NCBI RefSeq assembly: GCF_030915385.1
Contig: NZ_CP133268.1
Location: forward strand, 3,260,001 to 3,324,000
Length of the DNA stretch: 64,000 nucleotides
Origin: Neobacillus sp. PS3-12
GTDB taxonomy: Bacteria > Bacillota > Bacilli > Bacillales > Cytobacillaceae
Direction: 5' to 3'
The position numbers and the translations under genes are program-made. The number at the start of each line of letters is the position of its first letter. Position 1 is the stretch's first letter. Shown here piece by piece: positions 26,306 to 35,523 of the stretch. The notes under the pieces are model-generated. The model had not been told where the DNA came from. It saw only the letters and a program-made list of their open reading frames with translations, and did not search any database.

Positions 26306-27232
26306 ATGGATTTTTCTTGGAAAAAAGCGTGGATACCAATGATAGTAGTATTTTTATTCGTCGAATTGATGTTATCTATAGCATCAATTATTAATAATTC
26401 TGAGATCCTTTTTCCAGAAGCATCAGCATTAGCTGTTGGCTGTTGGGTATTTAAAGAAGAACGCTGGAATCGTAATTTTCAGCATATTTGTTTGATGCCT
26501 ACGCTATCAGCAAGCTTAGCTATTATTTTGAACAATTGCCCAATATCTATATTTATGAAAGAAAGCCTCGCTTTGATATTGGTGGTTGCTGCCCTTCATT
26601 TCTTGAAATCATTGATCGGACCATCCATTTCTGCAGCAATATTGCCTCTCGTGTTGGGAATTCATTCATGGGATTATGTATTATCTGTTTTCGTATTAAC
26701 ATTCGTGATTATGCTTGGAGCAATAAAAAATAGGACAAGTAATAAGCATCCTATAGACAAACAATCCACGAGGAAAGTAGCTTATTCTTTTTTAATCGTG
26801 CTATTTATTCTATTTTGCTGGGTATTGAAGCTTGAAATAGGAATTATCCCTCCGCTATTAGTTGTTACCTATGAATGGTTTAGCAAAACCGAGATTAATC
26901 GTTTATTTGTGAGTAAGCAAATTACTTTACTAACATTGTGTGCATTAATAGGGGCAGGATGCCATCAAATTTTCCCGCATTTAACTCTTTTGGTTGGATT
27001 GATATCAGTATTGACTTCCCTCCAATTCATGCTTTTATTGGGGGTCAAACTTCCTCCGGCTTTTGCCATATCTCTCTTGCCTTTAATTATCGGGGAACTT
27101 CCAGTTTGGAAATTTCCACTGACCGTTCTTGTTGAGAGCTGGGCTTTATCAGAAATGGCAATATGGTATATCCGATTGGAACCAATCTTTTCCCTTAAAT
27201 TTCTTTCATTTAAGCAGGTTTTATCAAAGTAA
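26306..27232 (+). CDS. Polytopic membrane protein, possibly HPP-like
   Basis: A 308-residue protein with about nine or ten hydrophobic segments that look like two similar halves (L-F-P-E-A-S-A-L-A-V in the first, then I-G-P-S-I-S-A-A-I-L-P-L-V-L-G). The small-residue, Pro-rich turns resemble HPP-family integral membrane proteins, some of which move nitrite, but I am not sure of the assignment. ATG after GAGGAG. Monocistronic, with a strong terminator. Confidence 0.65.
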   Translation: MDFSWKKAWIPMIVVFLFVELMLSIASIINNSEILFPEASALAVGCWVFKEERWNRNFQHICLMPTLSASLAIILNNCPISIFMKESLALILVVAALHFLKSLIGPSISAAILPLVLGIHSWDYVLSVFVLTFVIMLGAIKNRTSNKHPIDKQSTRKVAYSFLIVLFILFCWVLKLEIGIIPPLLVVTYEWFSKTEINRLFVSKQITLLTLCALIGAGCHQIFPHLTLLVGLISVLTSLQFMLLLGVKLPPAFAISLLPLIIGELPVWKFPLTVLVESWALSEMAIWYIRLEPIFSLKFLSFKQVLSK

Positions 27233-27235
27233 ATA

Positions 27236-27273
27236 AAAAATGGGGCTGTTACGTCAGGACAGCCCCATTTTTA
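27236..27273 (+). terminator. Bidirectional intrinsic terminator
   Basis: A perfect 14-bp stem AAAAATGGGGCTGT / ACAGCCCCATTTTT. It serves both the + gene before it and the - gene after it. Confidence 0.92.
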
Positions 27274-27297
27274 GGAGATCTTAAAAAGAAGAAGCTT

Positions 27298-27885
27298 TTA
27301 CTTAGTCGCACTTTGGCGGCCAATTTCATAAATCACATTACTGATTCCTTTGGTAACTTGACTGCTTCTTACATTGGTCATGCTTGTATTCATGTATCGA
27401 ATCTTATTATGAAGAGTTGGGTCAGCCGTAACATAGATATTATAGCCACTGTCTGCTTTTTGGGCTGCTTGTTGAACTTGTTTTTCCAATTGTTGGGCTG
27501 GGACTTTACCATTACCATCAATGCCGATCACCACATCAATTCCTTGGGCAACAGCGGAGGCTCTTGTTACTCCCGGCACTTTACTGGCAACCCCCGCTAT
27601 TCTTTTTGCTGTGATAATTGCCGAGCGTACATCAGCTTCGGTATAAGCCAAGGGCCTATTTCCGTCTACTGCAGCACTGTAATTTTGATTATAAGGGTTT
27701 TGAACAGATTTAACTTTTCCAGCATTCGGATAGTTGGAAAGATTTGTTTCAGTCGTCATCGTCCCTTCGTGATTATCACTGGTTTGAAGCTGATTTTTCG
27801 TTGTTGCACAGGCCGATAACCCTGTTAATATTAAGGATGGAATTAATAATACAGCTGCCATATTTTTTCCAAGCTTACTAAGCAT
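27298..27885 (-). CDS. YhcN/YlaJ-family sporulation lipoprotein
   Basis: A 195-residue lipoprotein. Signal peptide with lipobox L-S-A-C, an Asn/Gln/Thr-rich linker, then the spore YhcN/YlaJ domain (I-A-G-V-A-S-K-V-P-G-V-T-R-A-S-A-V, then I-D-V-V-I-G-I-D, then Y-N-I-Y-V-T-A-D-P). Such proteins sit in the spore inner membrane or forespore. The start ATG 27885 has CAGGAGG upstream; the open frame continues 58 codons further upstream but that part is not protein-like. It is 25 bp downstream of the NosB-like gene, so it may be read through from the nos operon. Confidence 0.9.
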   Translation of the reverse strand: MLSKLGKNMAAVLLIPSLILTGLSACATTKNQLQTSDNHEGTMTTETNLSNYPNAGKVKSVQNPYNQNYSAAVDGNRPLAYTEADVRSAIITAKRIAGVASKVPGVTRASAVAQGIDVVIGIDGNGKVPAQQLEKQVQQAAQKADSGYNIYVTADPTLHNKIRYMNTSMTNVRSSQVTKGISNVIYEIGRQSATK

Positions 27886-27910
27886 AGACACAGCCTCCTG
27901 GTTGGTCAAT

Positions 27911-28483
27911 TTATTCGGGTTTTTTATTTTGTTTTCGATCTCTCCAAAGTGCAAACAGGATAAGGAGAAACGAAAGTCCAAGTAAATAAGATCCATAAGT
28001 GAAATAACTAATAGTTGTAAAATTGGCGATTTTGTTTGTTCCGATAATCGGTGGAACAAATGGTTTCATCTTTATCGGAGCAGTAGGGTCCAAATTGGTT
28101 CCATAATCCGCAAGCCAGCGATGGATATCATATAGTCCTAACCCTCCGCCCATGATAAAAATGATGATTAATACATATAGAAAGGTTCTATTTCTGAGAA
28201 CTCCAACAATTAATGTAAGCAAAGCCATTCCTGCAAGGAGATATGGTAAAAATTTAAGTTCAGGAAAACTTTCTTCGCTGAAATTTTTCATTCCGATATA
28301 GTGATTTAATCCGTTGATAATATCTAATTGTCCTGTCATCTTATAGGGATAAACAATGATGTCCAACCCTTCTGGATACTGAGGGGCATAAAATTTCATT
28401 CCCCACCACGGAAGAAAAATGGAAATAATGATCAGCACTGCACCAAGGCTTAACATGATCGTTGACAAACGGGTGAGTTTCAT
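27911..28483 (-). CDS. nos-locus membrane protein (NosB-like)
   Basis: A 190-residue membrane protein with four hydrophobic segments. An N-terminal TM (I-I-S-I-F-L-P-W-W-G) is followed by an exported loop containing A-P-Q-Y-P-E-G-L and G-L-N-H-Y-I-G-M-K, then three more TMs and a basic tail. The Q-Y-P-E-G and N-H-Y-I-G-M boxes are typical of membrane proteins encoded next to clade II nosZ; NosB is the usual name for the protein in this place. It is 215 bp after nosZ on the same strand, past a hairpin region. It probably assists N2O-reductase maturation or electron supply; the biochemistry is not established. Confidence 0.7.
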   Translation of the reverse strand: MKLTRLSTIMLSLGAVLIIISIFLPWWGMKFYAPQYPEGLDIIVYPYKMTGQLDIINGLNHYIGMKNFSEESFPELKFLPYLLAGMALLTLIVGVLRNRTFLYVLIIIFIMGGGLGLYDIHRWLADYGTNLDPTAPIKMKPFVPPIIGTNKIANFTTISYFTYGSYLLGLSFLLILFALWRDRKQNKKPE

Positions 28484-28592
28484 TGCCTACACTCCCAATG
28501 AAAAAGTTATTTGTATCTTTCCCTGGGAGGATGAGTAAATACAGTTCCGAGATGTAGTAAAATCAGGGAACAACGAACATGAATGATAATCT

Positions 28593-28622
28593 AAACGAGT
28601 GAGGTTTTCCTCACTCGTTTTC
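28593..28622 (-). terminator. Hairpin between nosZ and the NosB-like gene
   Basis: A stem AACGAGTGAGG / CCTCACTCGTT with a 4-nt loop, flanked by T tracts on both strands (TTTTC on +, TTTAGATT on -). It may partly terminate or process the nosCZ message. Confidence 0.65.
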
Positions 28623-28636
28623 TTAGCTAATAGGCA

Positions 28637-28697
28637 AGTATAAGGGCAACTACGCCTCTGTCTTCGCCCTTAGGGGCTCGCCAATCGGCGAGTTTTC
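28637..28697. repeat. Structured GC-rich element immediately after nosZ
   Basis: Two adjacent hairpins: AAGGGC ... GCCCTT and CTCGCC-AATC-GGCGAG, the second followed by TTTTC on the + strand. It is much richer in G+C than its surroundings, which suggests a dispersed Bacillus intergenic repeat or an mRNA-stability element for nosZ. Confidence 0.4.
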
Positions 28698-28698
28698 T

Positions 28699-30584
28699 TT
28701 AAGTTCCACTTGGCTTCACTAATAAATAACCATTCATTTCCTGATGTAGAGCTGAACAGAAATTCGTGCAATAAACAGGGAATGTTCCTGCTTTGTCTGC
28801 AATAAACTCCATTGTTTTTGTCTGTCCTGGCTGTACTTCCATATCGAGATCATAGGAATTTATCCCGAAACCATGGGTTATATCTTCATCAAGATCGATA
28901 TTTGTTAGATGGAAGAAAACATGGTCTCCCTGGTTTAGGGTTACCGAATCTTTGTTTTGAGCACTGTTATCAAAGACGAAATGGGACCTTAGTGCCACAC
29001 CATATACATGCACTTCATTGCCTTTCCGTTCAATATGGGCATCCTTTTGATCCCATATACTAAAAGGTCTCTTTGTATCTTTATCAAAAATAAGCTCAGG
29101 TTTTAGTTTATCTGCTTTTACAATTTGAGCATAATGCGGTTCTGGATCGGCTGGCATCGTTTGAATAATCTGCATCTTAGGAGTAGTTAAATCAATCAAT
29201 TGCAACGACTCAGGATGGGATGGTCCAACCTGTAGGTAGGTATCTTTTGCTAATTTGTTAAGTGAAACTAAATATTTTCCGTCAGGGCTGACAGTATCCC
29301 CTTCTGCAGCAGCAATATGCCCAGGAGAATACTGAACGGAAACGCGATCGAGCACCTTCCCGCTACCCACATTCCACTTCACGACTTCAGAGGAAATAAA
29401 CATACTCGTAAATGCATTGCCTTTATCATCAAATTGTGTGTGCAGAGGTCCCAGTGCATTAGGTGGGTTCACTTCTCTTTCCATCACGGATTTGTAATCT
29501 AACACGGGGATTCCCCCAGCTTCCCGGAAAACTTTTTGTTTTTGATGGCATCAAACGCCTTTTGAAAAGAAAAGACTGTCATTGCCGGGGCCAATTTTCC
29601 TGATGCGACGAAGCGTGTCCCATCAGGGGTAACATCTACACCATGCGGTGATTTCGCACATGGAACTAAATAGACGGCACCCTTATGTTTGGTTGGATCA
29701 ATCATCTTTACTCCATTTACAAGATCATATTGACCGCTGTTCGCCATTTTTTCGAGTTCCTTCCAGTTAAACAAAACAACATAATCGCGATCTTTTTGGG
29801 AAGCATTGATTTCCATTTCCGTTGTGGCATCTTCGGTATTGTATGTAGTCATAACAGCCCAGCCATCAGACATTTTTTTCCCGGAATCAGATAAATCAAA
29901 GGACCAGGGAGGGAGCATGAGTTGATAAGCTAATTCTAATTTCTTAGTATCCGTATTAAACTTTACAGCTGAGGTGACTCCCTTGTACGTAGTCTTATAT
30001 TGCTCCAAAGGTGAATAAGCAAAGCCTAGCGGAACTGCAAACCGTGTTGGTAAAAATAAATATTCAGTATTAGGCGTCACAAAAGCTGCACAGTGAGGTC
30101 CCCCTGTATTGGGAACATGGAGAATATCTGTTGTTGAAAAGTCTTTTAAGTCAACAACTGCTGCCCTGTTATTGGCGACATCTGTAGCAAACAAATACTT
30201 TCCATCATAGTCTCCATTGGTTTCGGAAAGGGCAGGATGGTGAAAATCTCCCCAAGAATAATCTCCCATCAGTTTTTTTGATTCTTGATCATATCCATAA
30301 CCCGTTGCTGAATCAGGAGAGAAAATGGGAATTGTTCGAATACGGCGCATGGAAGGGATTCCGTAGACAAAAAGCTGGCCTGAATGTCCACCAGAAGCCA
30401 TCAGATAATATTCATCTTTTTTACCAAACGGAACATAAACTTTTTCAGCAGCAGAAGCCTCGGCTGATTGTGTTTGCTGCTGCCCCTGTCGGGAAGGTAT
30501 ACCAATATCGCCAAAGGCTACGGTAGAAACTAAAAGTCCCCCGACCAGCCCGCTGATAATTGCAATCAGATCCTTTTTTTGCAT
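28699..30584 (-). CDS. nosZ: Nitrous oxide reductase NosZ, clade II (single-base frameshift)
   Basis: About 628 residues once one base is restored. NosZ reduces N2O to N2 outside the membrane. The N-terminus is a Sec signal without a twin-Arg motif (I-A-I-I-S-G-L-V-G-G-L-L), the clade II hallmark. The beta-propeller carries the CuZ His set (D-F-H-H-P, G-G-P-H-C, S-P-H-G-V-D, P-L-H-T-Q-F-D, P-G-H-I-A, E-P-H-Y-A). The C-terminal CuA domain has T-H-G-F and C-T-N-F-C-S-A-L-H-Q-E-M, all ligands present. The frame breaks at a G5 run (29513-29517); six Gs would restore L-G-G-I-P-V-L-D-Y. As written it reads as a 361-residue and a 268-residue piece. It is 19 bp after nosC. Confidence 0.93.
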
Positions 30585-30603
30585 AGATTTTCCTCCAGTG
30601 ATG

Positions 30604-31044
30604 TTATGGCTTTTCCGAAGCAGCTTTTAATGCCGTAAGAACAGCATTATATTCTTCATCGGTGAGAGGTTTATTCCCCAAAACGCCTGACATGACTGCC
30701 GAATTGGGCTTTCTCAGGAATTGTTGGATGGGAATTCCGTGTTTCGCCTCAACTTCTGTGTAGGCTTTTGAAAGATCGGGACCAACGGCGCCGCCCTGAA
30801 TATTCAATGCTTTAACACTATGGCATTGTACGCATCCCCGCTGAACAAAAATCCGTCCCTCTCCAGCCGTTGCCGTGGTTGTTTCTGTTTTGTCGGTACT
30901 TTGAGTGGCTGGTGCAGTGTTCGGTGCAGTTGTTTTTGGCTGACTCACGTTCTTTTTTGGAGTATTGGTAAAGTACTCATATCCAACGCTGAATGTGATG
31001 GCAAAACTGCAGAGAAAAATCATAATTAACCTTCCGTATCCCAA
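30604..31044 (-). CDS. nosC: Membrane-anchored monohaem cytochrome c of the nos operon
   Basis: A 146-residue protein: an uncleaved N-terminal anchor, a Pro/Thr-rich linker, then a class I cytochrome c domain with haem motif C-V-Q-C-H (R-G-C-V-Q-C-H-S) and a distal Met in S-A-V-M-S-G-V. In Gram-positive nos clusters such a cytochrome (NosC) precedes nosZ and probably feeds it electrons from the quinol or cytochrome pool. The start is TTG at 31044, 7 nt after AGGAGGG. It is the first gene of the nosC-nosZ transcript and divergent from nosD. Confidence 0.88.
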   Translation of the reverse strand: MGYGRLIMIFLCSFAITFSVGYEYFTNTPKKNVSQPKTTAPNTAPATQSTDKTETTTATAGEGRIFVQRGCVQCHSVKALNIQGGAVGPDLSKAYTEVEAKHGIPIQQFLRKPNSAVMSGVLGNKPLTDEEYNAVLTALKAASEKP

Positions 31045-31205
31045 TAAAAATCCCTCCTATCCAAGTTGTATATTTTCTCAGTTATTTTGCGTTTTTCCTG
31101 AAAAGTTAAACATTACATAGAATATTTTTTTGCAAAATTTTTTGGGGAACTGGCTGATAAAAAAGAAAAATTTGCTAATAATACTTTTGGAATGGAGGGA
31201 CATTG

Positions 31206-32531
31206 ATGAAGAAAGTTATTACGTTATTTTTCGTATTAATGGGGATCTGGATCTTTTATTCTCCTTTTGCTAGTGCAGAAGTTTCTTTACAGCAGAAAAT
31301 TGACAGCACACCTGGAAATGGGATTATTCATTTAGATAATAAGGTGTATTCGGGAAATATTGTGATTAAAAAACCTCTTACCATCGTTGGCGCCCAAAAT
31401 ACAGTGATACGTGGAGATGGAAAGGATAATGTAGTAACGATTCAAGCTTCGAACGTAAAACTGGAAAGCTTGAAAATCATGCATGGAAGCATAAATCGCA
31501 ATACATTGGAGGAATATGCAGGTATAAAAATCACCCATGCAAATGGAAATGTCCTTAAAAATATTGGAATTTCTGATTCCTATCACGGGGTGTACTTGGA
31601 TTATGCAAATAATAATTTAATTGAAAACATAAAGGTTACGGGATTAGGAGGAAATAAAATTGGCGAACAGGGAAATGGCATCCATTTAAATTTCTCCAAT
31701 CACAACCGTCTTTTTCATAGCAAGATTAAAGAAACACGTGATGGAATTTATTTCTATAAATCGGAAGGAAATAAAGTGGGCGATAATTTAGTCGAAAAAA
31801 CCCGATACGGACTTCATTATATGTATTCCGATGGTAATCAGTTTTATCATAATCGTTTTACACTTAATAGTGCAGGTGCAGCCATTATGGTTTCCAGGCA
31901 CATTCAACTAAAAGACAATGAGTTTTCTTTCCATGAAGGACCAAAGGCATTTGGAATCCTGATGCTGGAAAGTGAGGATGTTCAAGTTGTTAACAATCAA
32001 TTCTTTCATAATGTACGGGGGATTTATATCGATAACTCATTTAAAAACAAAATCAAGGATAATAAATTTTCTCTAAATCAGGTTGGAATCGAAGTTTTAT
32101 CCAGTTCAAATAATCAAATATTTGCGGGTAATCGCTTTTTCGATAACACGTCACCGGTTATCACGGATGGTGTCCGTTCTTATAATAGCTGGAGCGACAA
32201 GGGAAGAGGAAACTATTGGGGCAATGGATTTCCTTTATCAGATTTAAATCAGGATGGGGTTGGGGATTTCCCAATAGCCTATAAATCTTCGTTATACAAA
32301 CTATTGAATGAGCATGAGCTAGCCTATTTATTCATGAAAAGTCCCGCAATTTCCCTTTATGAAAAATTGGGACAGCTGATGAACGGCCAGGACATTATGT
32401 TTGAAGATGCATATCCGCTGGTTGAACAAAAGGCAAGTTTCCCTTGGACGTGGATGTCCCCGTTTATCTTGGCAATTGGTGCCTGCTATGTGCTGATTAG
32501 GCGAAGGAGGAAAGTTAAATGTACATATTAA
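31206..32531 (+). CDS. nosD: NosD, copper-site maturation protein
   Basis: A 441-residue exported protein: Sec signal peptide, then a right-handed parallel beta-helix made of about fifteen short repeats (many N-x-I-x-x-N and G-I-x-L turns, e.g. N-G-I-H-L-N-F-S-N-H-N), a C-terminal G-R-G-N-Y-W-G-N motif and a final TM with basic end (R-R-R-R-K). NosD works with the NosFY ABC transporter in building the CuZ 4Cu-2S centre of NosZ. The ATG at 31206 is 6 nt after GGAGGG. The C-terminal anchor tethers it to the membrane. Confidence 0.93.
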   Translation: MKKVITLFFVLMGIWIFYSPFASAEVSLQQKIDSTPGNGIIHLDNKVYSGNIVIKKPLTIVGAQNTVIRGDGKDNVVTIQASNVKLESLKIMHGSINRNTLEEYAGIKITHANGNVLKNIGISDSYHGVYLDYANNNLIENIKVTGLGGNKIGEQGNGIHLNFSNHNRLFHSKIKETRDGIYFYKSEGNKVGDNLVEKTRYGLHYMYSDGNQFYHNRFTLNSAGAAIMVSRHIQLKDNEFSFHEGPKAFGILMLESEDVQVVNNQFFHNVRGIYIDNSFKNKIKDNKFSLNQVGIEVLSSSNNQIFAGNRFFDNTSPVITDGVRSYNSWSDKGRGNYWGNGFPLSDLNQDGVGDFPIAYKSSLYKLLNEHELAYLFMKSPAISLYEKLGQLMNGQDIMFEDAYPLVEQKASFPWTWMSPFILAIGACYVLIRRRRKVKCTY

Positions 32532-33313
32532 AAGAATGGAAAGAAGAATCACGCAGTATCGGCATTTGGATTGCGCTTGCTATTTCATGCGCAGCATCTA
32601 TGTTTATTCTTGTTCAATCCCGTTCATTTCCCTCGGAACAAGGGTTTGAAGCGATGCTTTTATCCCTTTACGAAATGAATCTTTATCTCATTCCACTGTT
32701 AAGTTTATTTATCTCATCACTGTCTATTGTTTCAGAGAAGGAACAAAAGACATTAATGATTTTCCTTACAAAAAAGGAGTCGTACCGCGGTTTTCTTTTA
32801 CGAAAAAGTATCGCCGTACAAACTGTTCTAATTGGTATTTTTATTGTGTGGAATTTTGTTCTTGCACTCCCAATGAAATTCATTCAGCCGTTTCATTTAA
32901 AAAGCTTTCTGGCATACCTCCTGGCTATTGTAGTGCTGCTTTTTATTTTTAATCAGATCGGGATTTTTTTGGGCAGTTTTTGCAAAAATCGTTTACAGCT
33001 TACAGGGGCAGTTATTTTTAGTTGGTTTGGCTTTCTGTATTTACTTGATCTTATTTTTCTTTATTTATTGCCTTCCGAAACGAAAAATACGATTGAATTT
33101 TTTTCAGCTTTTTATTTTCTCGATCCGTTGCACACGATTTATTTCTTCCTGGAGAACGCATTAGGTTTGTTATCACTCGACCATCTATCGAAAATCGTTC
33201 AACAGATGGTTTGGATGTCACCAACTTATTATCTGTTTATCATTCTATTGATTTGGACGGTCATTCCATTTGAATTGGCAGTATGGTTTAACAGAAAGGG
33301 GGAGGTTGAATGA
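32519..33313 (+). CDS. nosY: NosY, ABC permease of the nos maturation system
   Basis: A 264-residue membrane protein with six hydrophobic segments of the ABC-2 permease type; partner of NosF and NosD in sulfur or copper delivery for the CuZ site. V-S-E-K-E-Q-K-T-L-M-I-F-L is the usual cytoplasmic coupling region. It overlaps nosD by 13 nt (RBS GGAGGAAAG inside nosD) and nosF by 4 nt. Confidence 0.9.
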   Translation: MYILKEWKEESRSIGIWIALAISCAASMFILVQSRSFPSEQGFEAMLLSLYEMNLYLIPLLSLFISSLSIVSEKEQKTLMIFLTKKESYRGFLLRKSIAVQTVLIGIFIVWNFVLALPMKFIQPFHLKSFLAYLLAIVVLLFIFNQIGIFLGSFCKNRLQLTGAVIFSWFGFLYLLDLIFLYLLPSETKNTIEFFSAFYFLDPLHTIYFFLENALGLLSLDHLSKIVQQMVWMSPTYYLFIILLIWTVIPFELAVWFNRKGEVE

Positions 33314-33981
33314 TTGTAGTGGAAGGGCTGTCACAATCTTACGGAAAAAAACAAATTTTAGCGGAAGTTAATTTAGTTGTTGATAAGCATGAAAGATGTG
33401 CGCTTGTTGGAAAAAATGGTGCGGGCAAGTCCACTTTAATCCACTCGATGCTTGGCCTGTTGCCTGTCAAAAAAGGTTCCGTTGTTCTAAATGGAATTCC
33501 TGTTAGAAAAGAACAATGGAAACCATTTGTTTCTTATTTGCCTGAAAAATTTACTTTATACCCTCTGTTAACGGGATGGGAGAATATCGAATTCTTTGCG
33601 TCATTTGCAGAGAACGGAATAGATGAAAATAAAATTGAAAAAACCCTAAAGGACGTACGCCTCTGGGATGATCGTCATGCGAGGGTAAAGAGTTATTCAA
33701 AAGGAATGCTGCAGCGGCTTGGGCTAGCCATCATGCTGTATTATGACTCCGAGATTCAAATTCTTGATGAGCCGACAAGCGGACTCGATCCAATTGGAAG
33801 AAGGGAAATCTTATCAATCCTTCAGACACTGACGAATAAAACCATTCTTTTTTCTTCCCACCATATGGAGGAAATACAACAAATTTGCACACATGTTGCC
33901 TATCTTGAAAATGGTTTTATCACAAAATACACGGTTGCGGATTTTTTAAGCAAATTGGAGGAAGGAGAAATTGTATCATGA
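33310..33981 (+). CDS. nosF: NosF, ABC ATPase of the nos maturation system
   Basis: A 223-residue ABC ATPase. Walker A G-K-N-G-A-G-K-S-T; signature Y-S-K-G-M-L-Q-R (the S-K-G-M form typical of NosF); Walker B I-Q-I-L-D-E-P-T-S-G-L-D; H-loop S-S-H-H. Overlaps both neighbours by 4 nt, so nosD-Y-F and the two downstream genes are one tightly coupled operon. Confidence 0.95.
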   Translation: MIVVEGLSQSYGKKQILAEVNLVVDKHERCALVGKNGAGKSTLIHSMLGLLPVKKGSVVLNGIPVRKEQWKPFVSYLPEKFTLYPLLTGWENIEFFASFAENGIDENKIEKTLKDVRLWDDRHARVKSYSKGMLQRLGLAIMLYYDSEIQILDEPTSGLDPIGRREILSILQTLTNKTILFSSHHMEEIQQICTHVAYLENGFITKYTVADFLSKLEEGEIVS

Positions 33982-34349
33982 AGAACAGCTTGATTCTAAT
34001 GGGGATTGTTGGGCTGATTCTTACTGGATGTAGTTCATCTGGACACTGGCAAACCGCTATCAAGGAAAAAGTTAATTTTAAAGAAGGAGAAAAAATTCCA
34101 TTGGTTCTGGAAATAAAAGACCATGGCAAACCTGTTGCCGGTTTGGTAGTGAAAGCTATTCTGGAGATGAAAACAATGGACCATGGACAAATTGAGGTGG
34201 TCCTCCATGATAATGGAAATGGGATTTATAAAGAAAATGTCCAGCTGCCAATGGATGGAGATTGGATTGCGGATGTTAACATTACGAATGGAAAGCAAAA
34301 GATGGAAAGTGCACTTTCATTTAAGGTCGAAAGGACAAACAAGGAATGA
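33978..34349 (+). CDS. FixH/YtkA-like exported lipoprotein in nos operon
   Basis: A 123-residue lipoprotein with lipobox L-T-G-C (about residue 18) and one Ig-like beta domain of the YtkA/FixH kind (L-E-I-K-D-H-G-K-P-V-A-G-L-V-V ... D-N-G-N-G-I-Y ... G-D-W-I-A-D-V). FixH-type proteins accompany copper-enzyme assembly and ion pumps. It overlaps nosF and the next gene by 4 nt each. It occupies the place where many nos clusters have the copper chaperone NosL, for which I see no candidate here, so a copper-delivery role for NosZ is a reasonable guess. Confidence 0.8.
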   Translation: MKNSLILMGIVGLILTGCSSSGHWQTAIKEKVNFKEGEKIPLVLEIKDHGKPVAGLVVKAILEMKTMDHGQIEVVLHDNGNGIYKENVQLPMDGDWIADVNITNGKQKMESALSFKVERTNKE

Positions 34350-35002
34350 AACGGACGATTAGAATAGGAATTACGATATTGCTGCTGGTTATGGGCTGTG
34401 TTATTGCCTATGAAAAACACTCGAACAGAATAATGGCATCAGAAGCAAACAAAAAAATAGTTGCAAAAATAAATAGCGATACAATTACGGAAGAAGATTT
34501 AGATTTTTATAAAGTAATTAATCGAATTCAGGTTGAGATGAACCGAGAAGCGGACAGGAATCGACTTCAAGGTAAAGAGTTAGAGGAATCGATTAGCTTT
34601 TGGAATAACCAGGAAAAAGCTGCCATAGACAGAAATACCTTGCTTACCCAAATGATCAGGTTACACGCCGCAGCCTTACTCGCAAAAGAAAAAGGCTATA
34701 CTGCTTCTGAAGCGGAAGTAAAAAAGGAAATGGATGACGTAAAGCAAATATACCGCAAAGAGCCGAATGCTTTAAAAATGATAAAAGCGTATGGTGAGAA
34801 ACGCTTTTGGAATAAAGAACTCTCGCAATACCAATTAATTGTTTTGTCCAAGAAGGTTCAACTGGATGTTATGAATCAGGTAAAGAAGGCAAATCCGAAA
34901 GCCGAGGAGAAGGAAATATATTTCCTTGCCAATAAAAAGTATGAAGAATTACTGATTTCGCAAATTGGTACATTGAAAATCGCTTTTGTTAATAACCGCT
35001 AA
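34346..35002 (+). CDS. SurA_N-like exported chaperone without a PPIase domain
   Basis: A 218-residue protein with an N-terminal membrane segment (G-I-T-I-L-L-L-V-M-G-C-V-I-A-Y), possibly a lipobox (V-M-G-C), then the SurA/PrsA N-terminal chaperone fold (V-A-K-I-N-S-D-T-I-T-E-E-D-L-D-F-Y ... L-L-T-Q-M-I-R ... A-K-E-K-G-Y-T-A-S-E-A-E-V). The parvulin domain of true PrsA is absent. As the last gene of the nosDYF operon it may be an export chaperone for NosZ or NosD. It overlaps the previous gene by 4 nt. Confidence 0.8.
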   Translation: MKRTIRIGITILLLVMGCVIAYEKHSNRIMASEANKKIVAKINSDTITEEDLDFYKVINRIQVEMNREADRNRLQGKELEESISFWNNQEKAAIDRNTLLTQMIRLHAAALLAKEKGYTASEAEVKKEMDDVKQIYRKEPNALKMIKAYGEKRFWNKELSQYQLIVLSKKVQLDVMNQVKKANPKAEEKEIYFLANKKYEELLISQIGTLKIAFVNNR

Positions 35003-35058
35003 TTGGCAAGGATTTATTTTAAGTTTGATAATTAGATTTCGAAAGATTATTGAAAAGA

Positions 35059-35523
35059 TTAACCGATAAAAGTTTTCTTTGAGTGATCATTTTTCTTAGT
35101 CTTTATTTCCTGGTCAATTACACGAAGCAGTAGAGCTGTCACTAATATGTAGATCACATCTAAAAAGGCTATCATCAATTGTGCGGAATTTGGCTGTAAC
35201 ATGACTCCTAACATTGCACCCATCATTCCGCCCATAATACCTGCCATGATCCCCTCAAGAGAAGCCAATAGAGAAATTGGTCTTCCGGTTACATATCCCG
35301 CAATCATGCCGATTGAAACAGAAACAATGATAGGAGATGTTAAATCCATATCTTTAGCATTGATACCTAAAATAATCCCCAAAGCAATGCTCGCCATCAT
35401 TGAATTTGTCATACTAATGATCGTACCTGCCATGGAAGAAATTTGTTTTCTTTTCATGTGGGTGGTATAAACCACAATAAGCGAGATCAGAACAATCAAC
35501 ATCATACTTATCGTAAAAAGCAT
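35059..35523 (-). CDS. Met-rich four-helix membrane protein
   Basis: About 154 residues, not recognised. Roughly four or five TMs, with an unusual number of Met (about 20), including S-M-M-A-S-I-A and a G-I-M-A-G-I-M-G-G-M-M-G-A-M-L-G-V-M-L Gly/Met helix. Met-lined helices suit Cu(I) handling, and the gene lies between the nos operon and copA, so a copper role is an inference. ATG 35523 (AAGGA 4 nt upstream) is preferred to GTG 35535, whose Shine-Dalgarno is too close. Confidence 0.65.
   Translation of the reverse strand: MLFTISMMLIVLISLIVVYTTHMKRKQISSMAGTIISMTNSMMASIALGIILGINAKDMDLTSPIIVSVSIGMIAGYVTGRPISLLASLEGIMAGIMGGMMGAMLGVMLQPNSAQLMIAFLDVIYILVTALLLRVIDQEIKTKKNDHSKKTFIG

Noticed and set aside
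30500..30584. Twin-arginine signal in NosZ
   Set aside because: The N-terminus has no R-R motif; it is a plain Sec signal, as in clade II enzymes.
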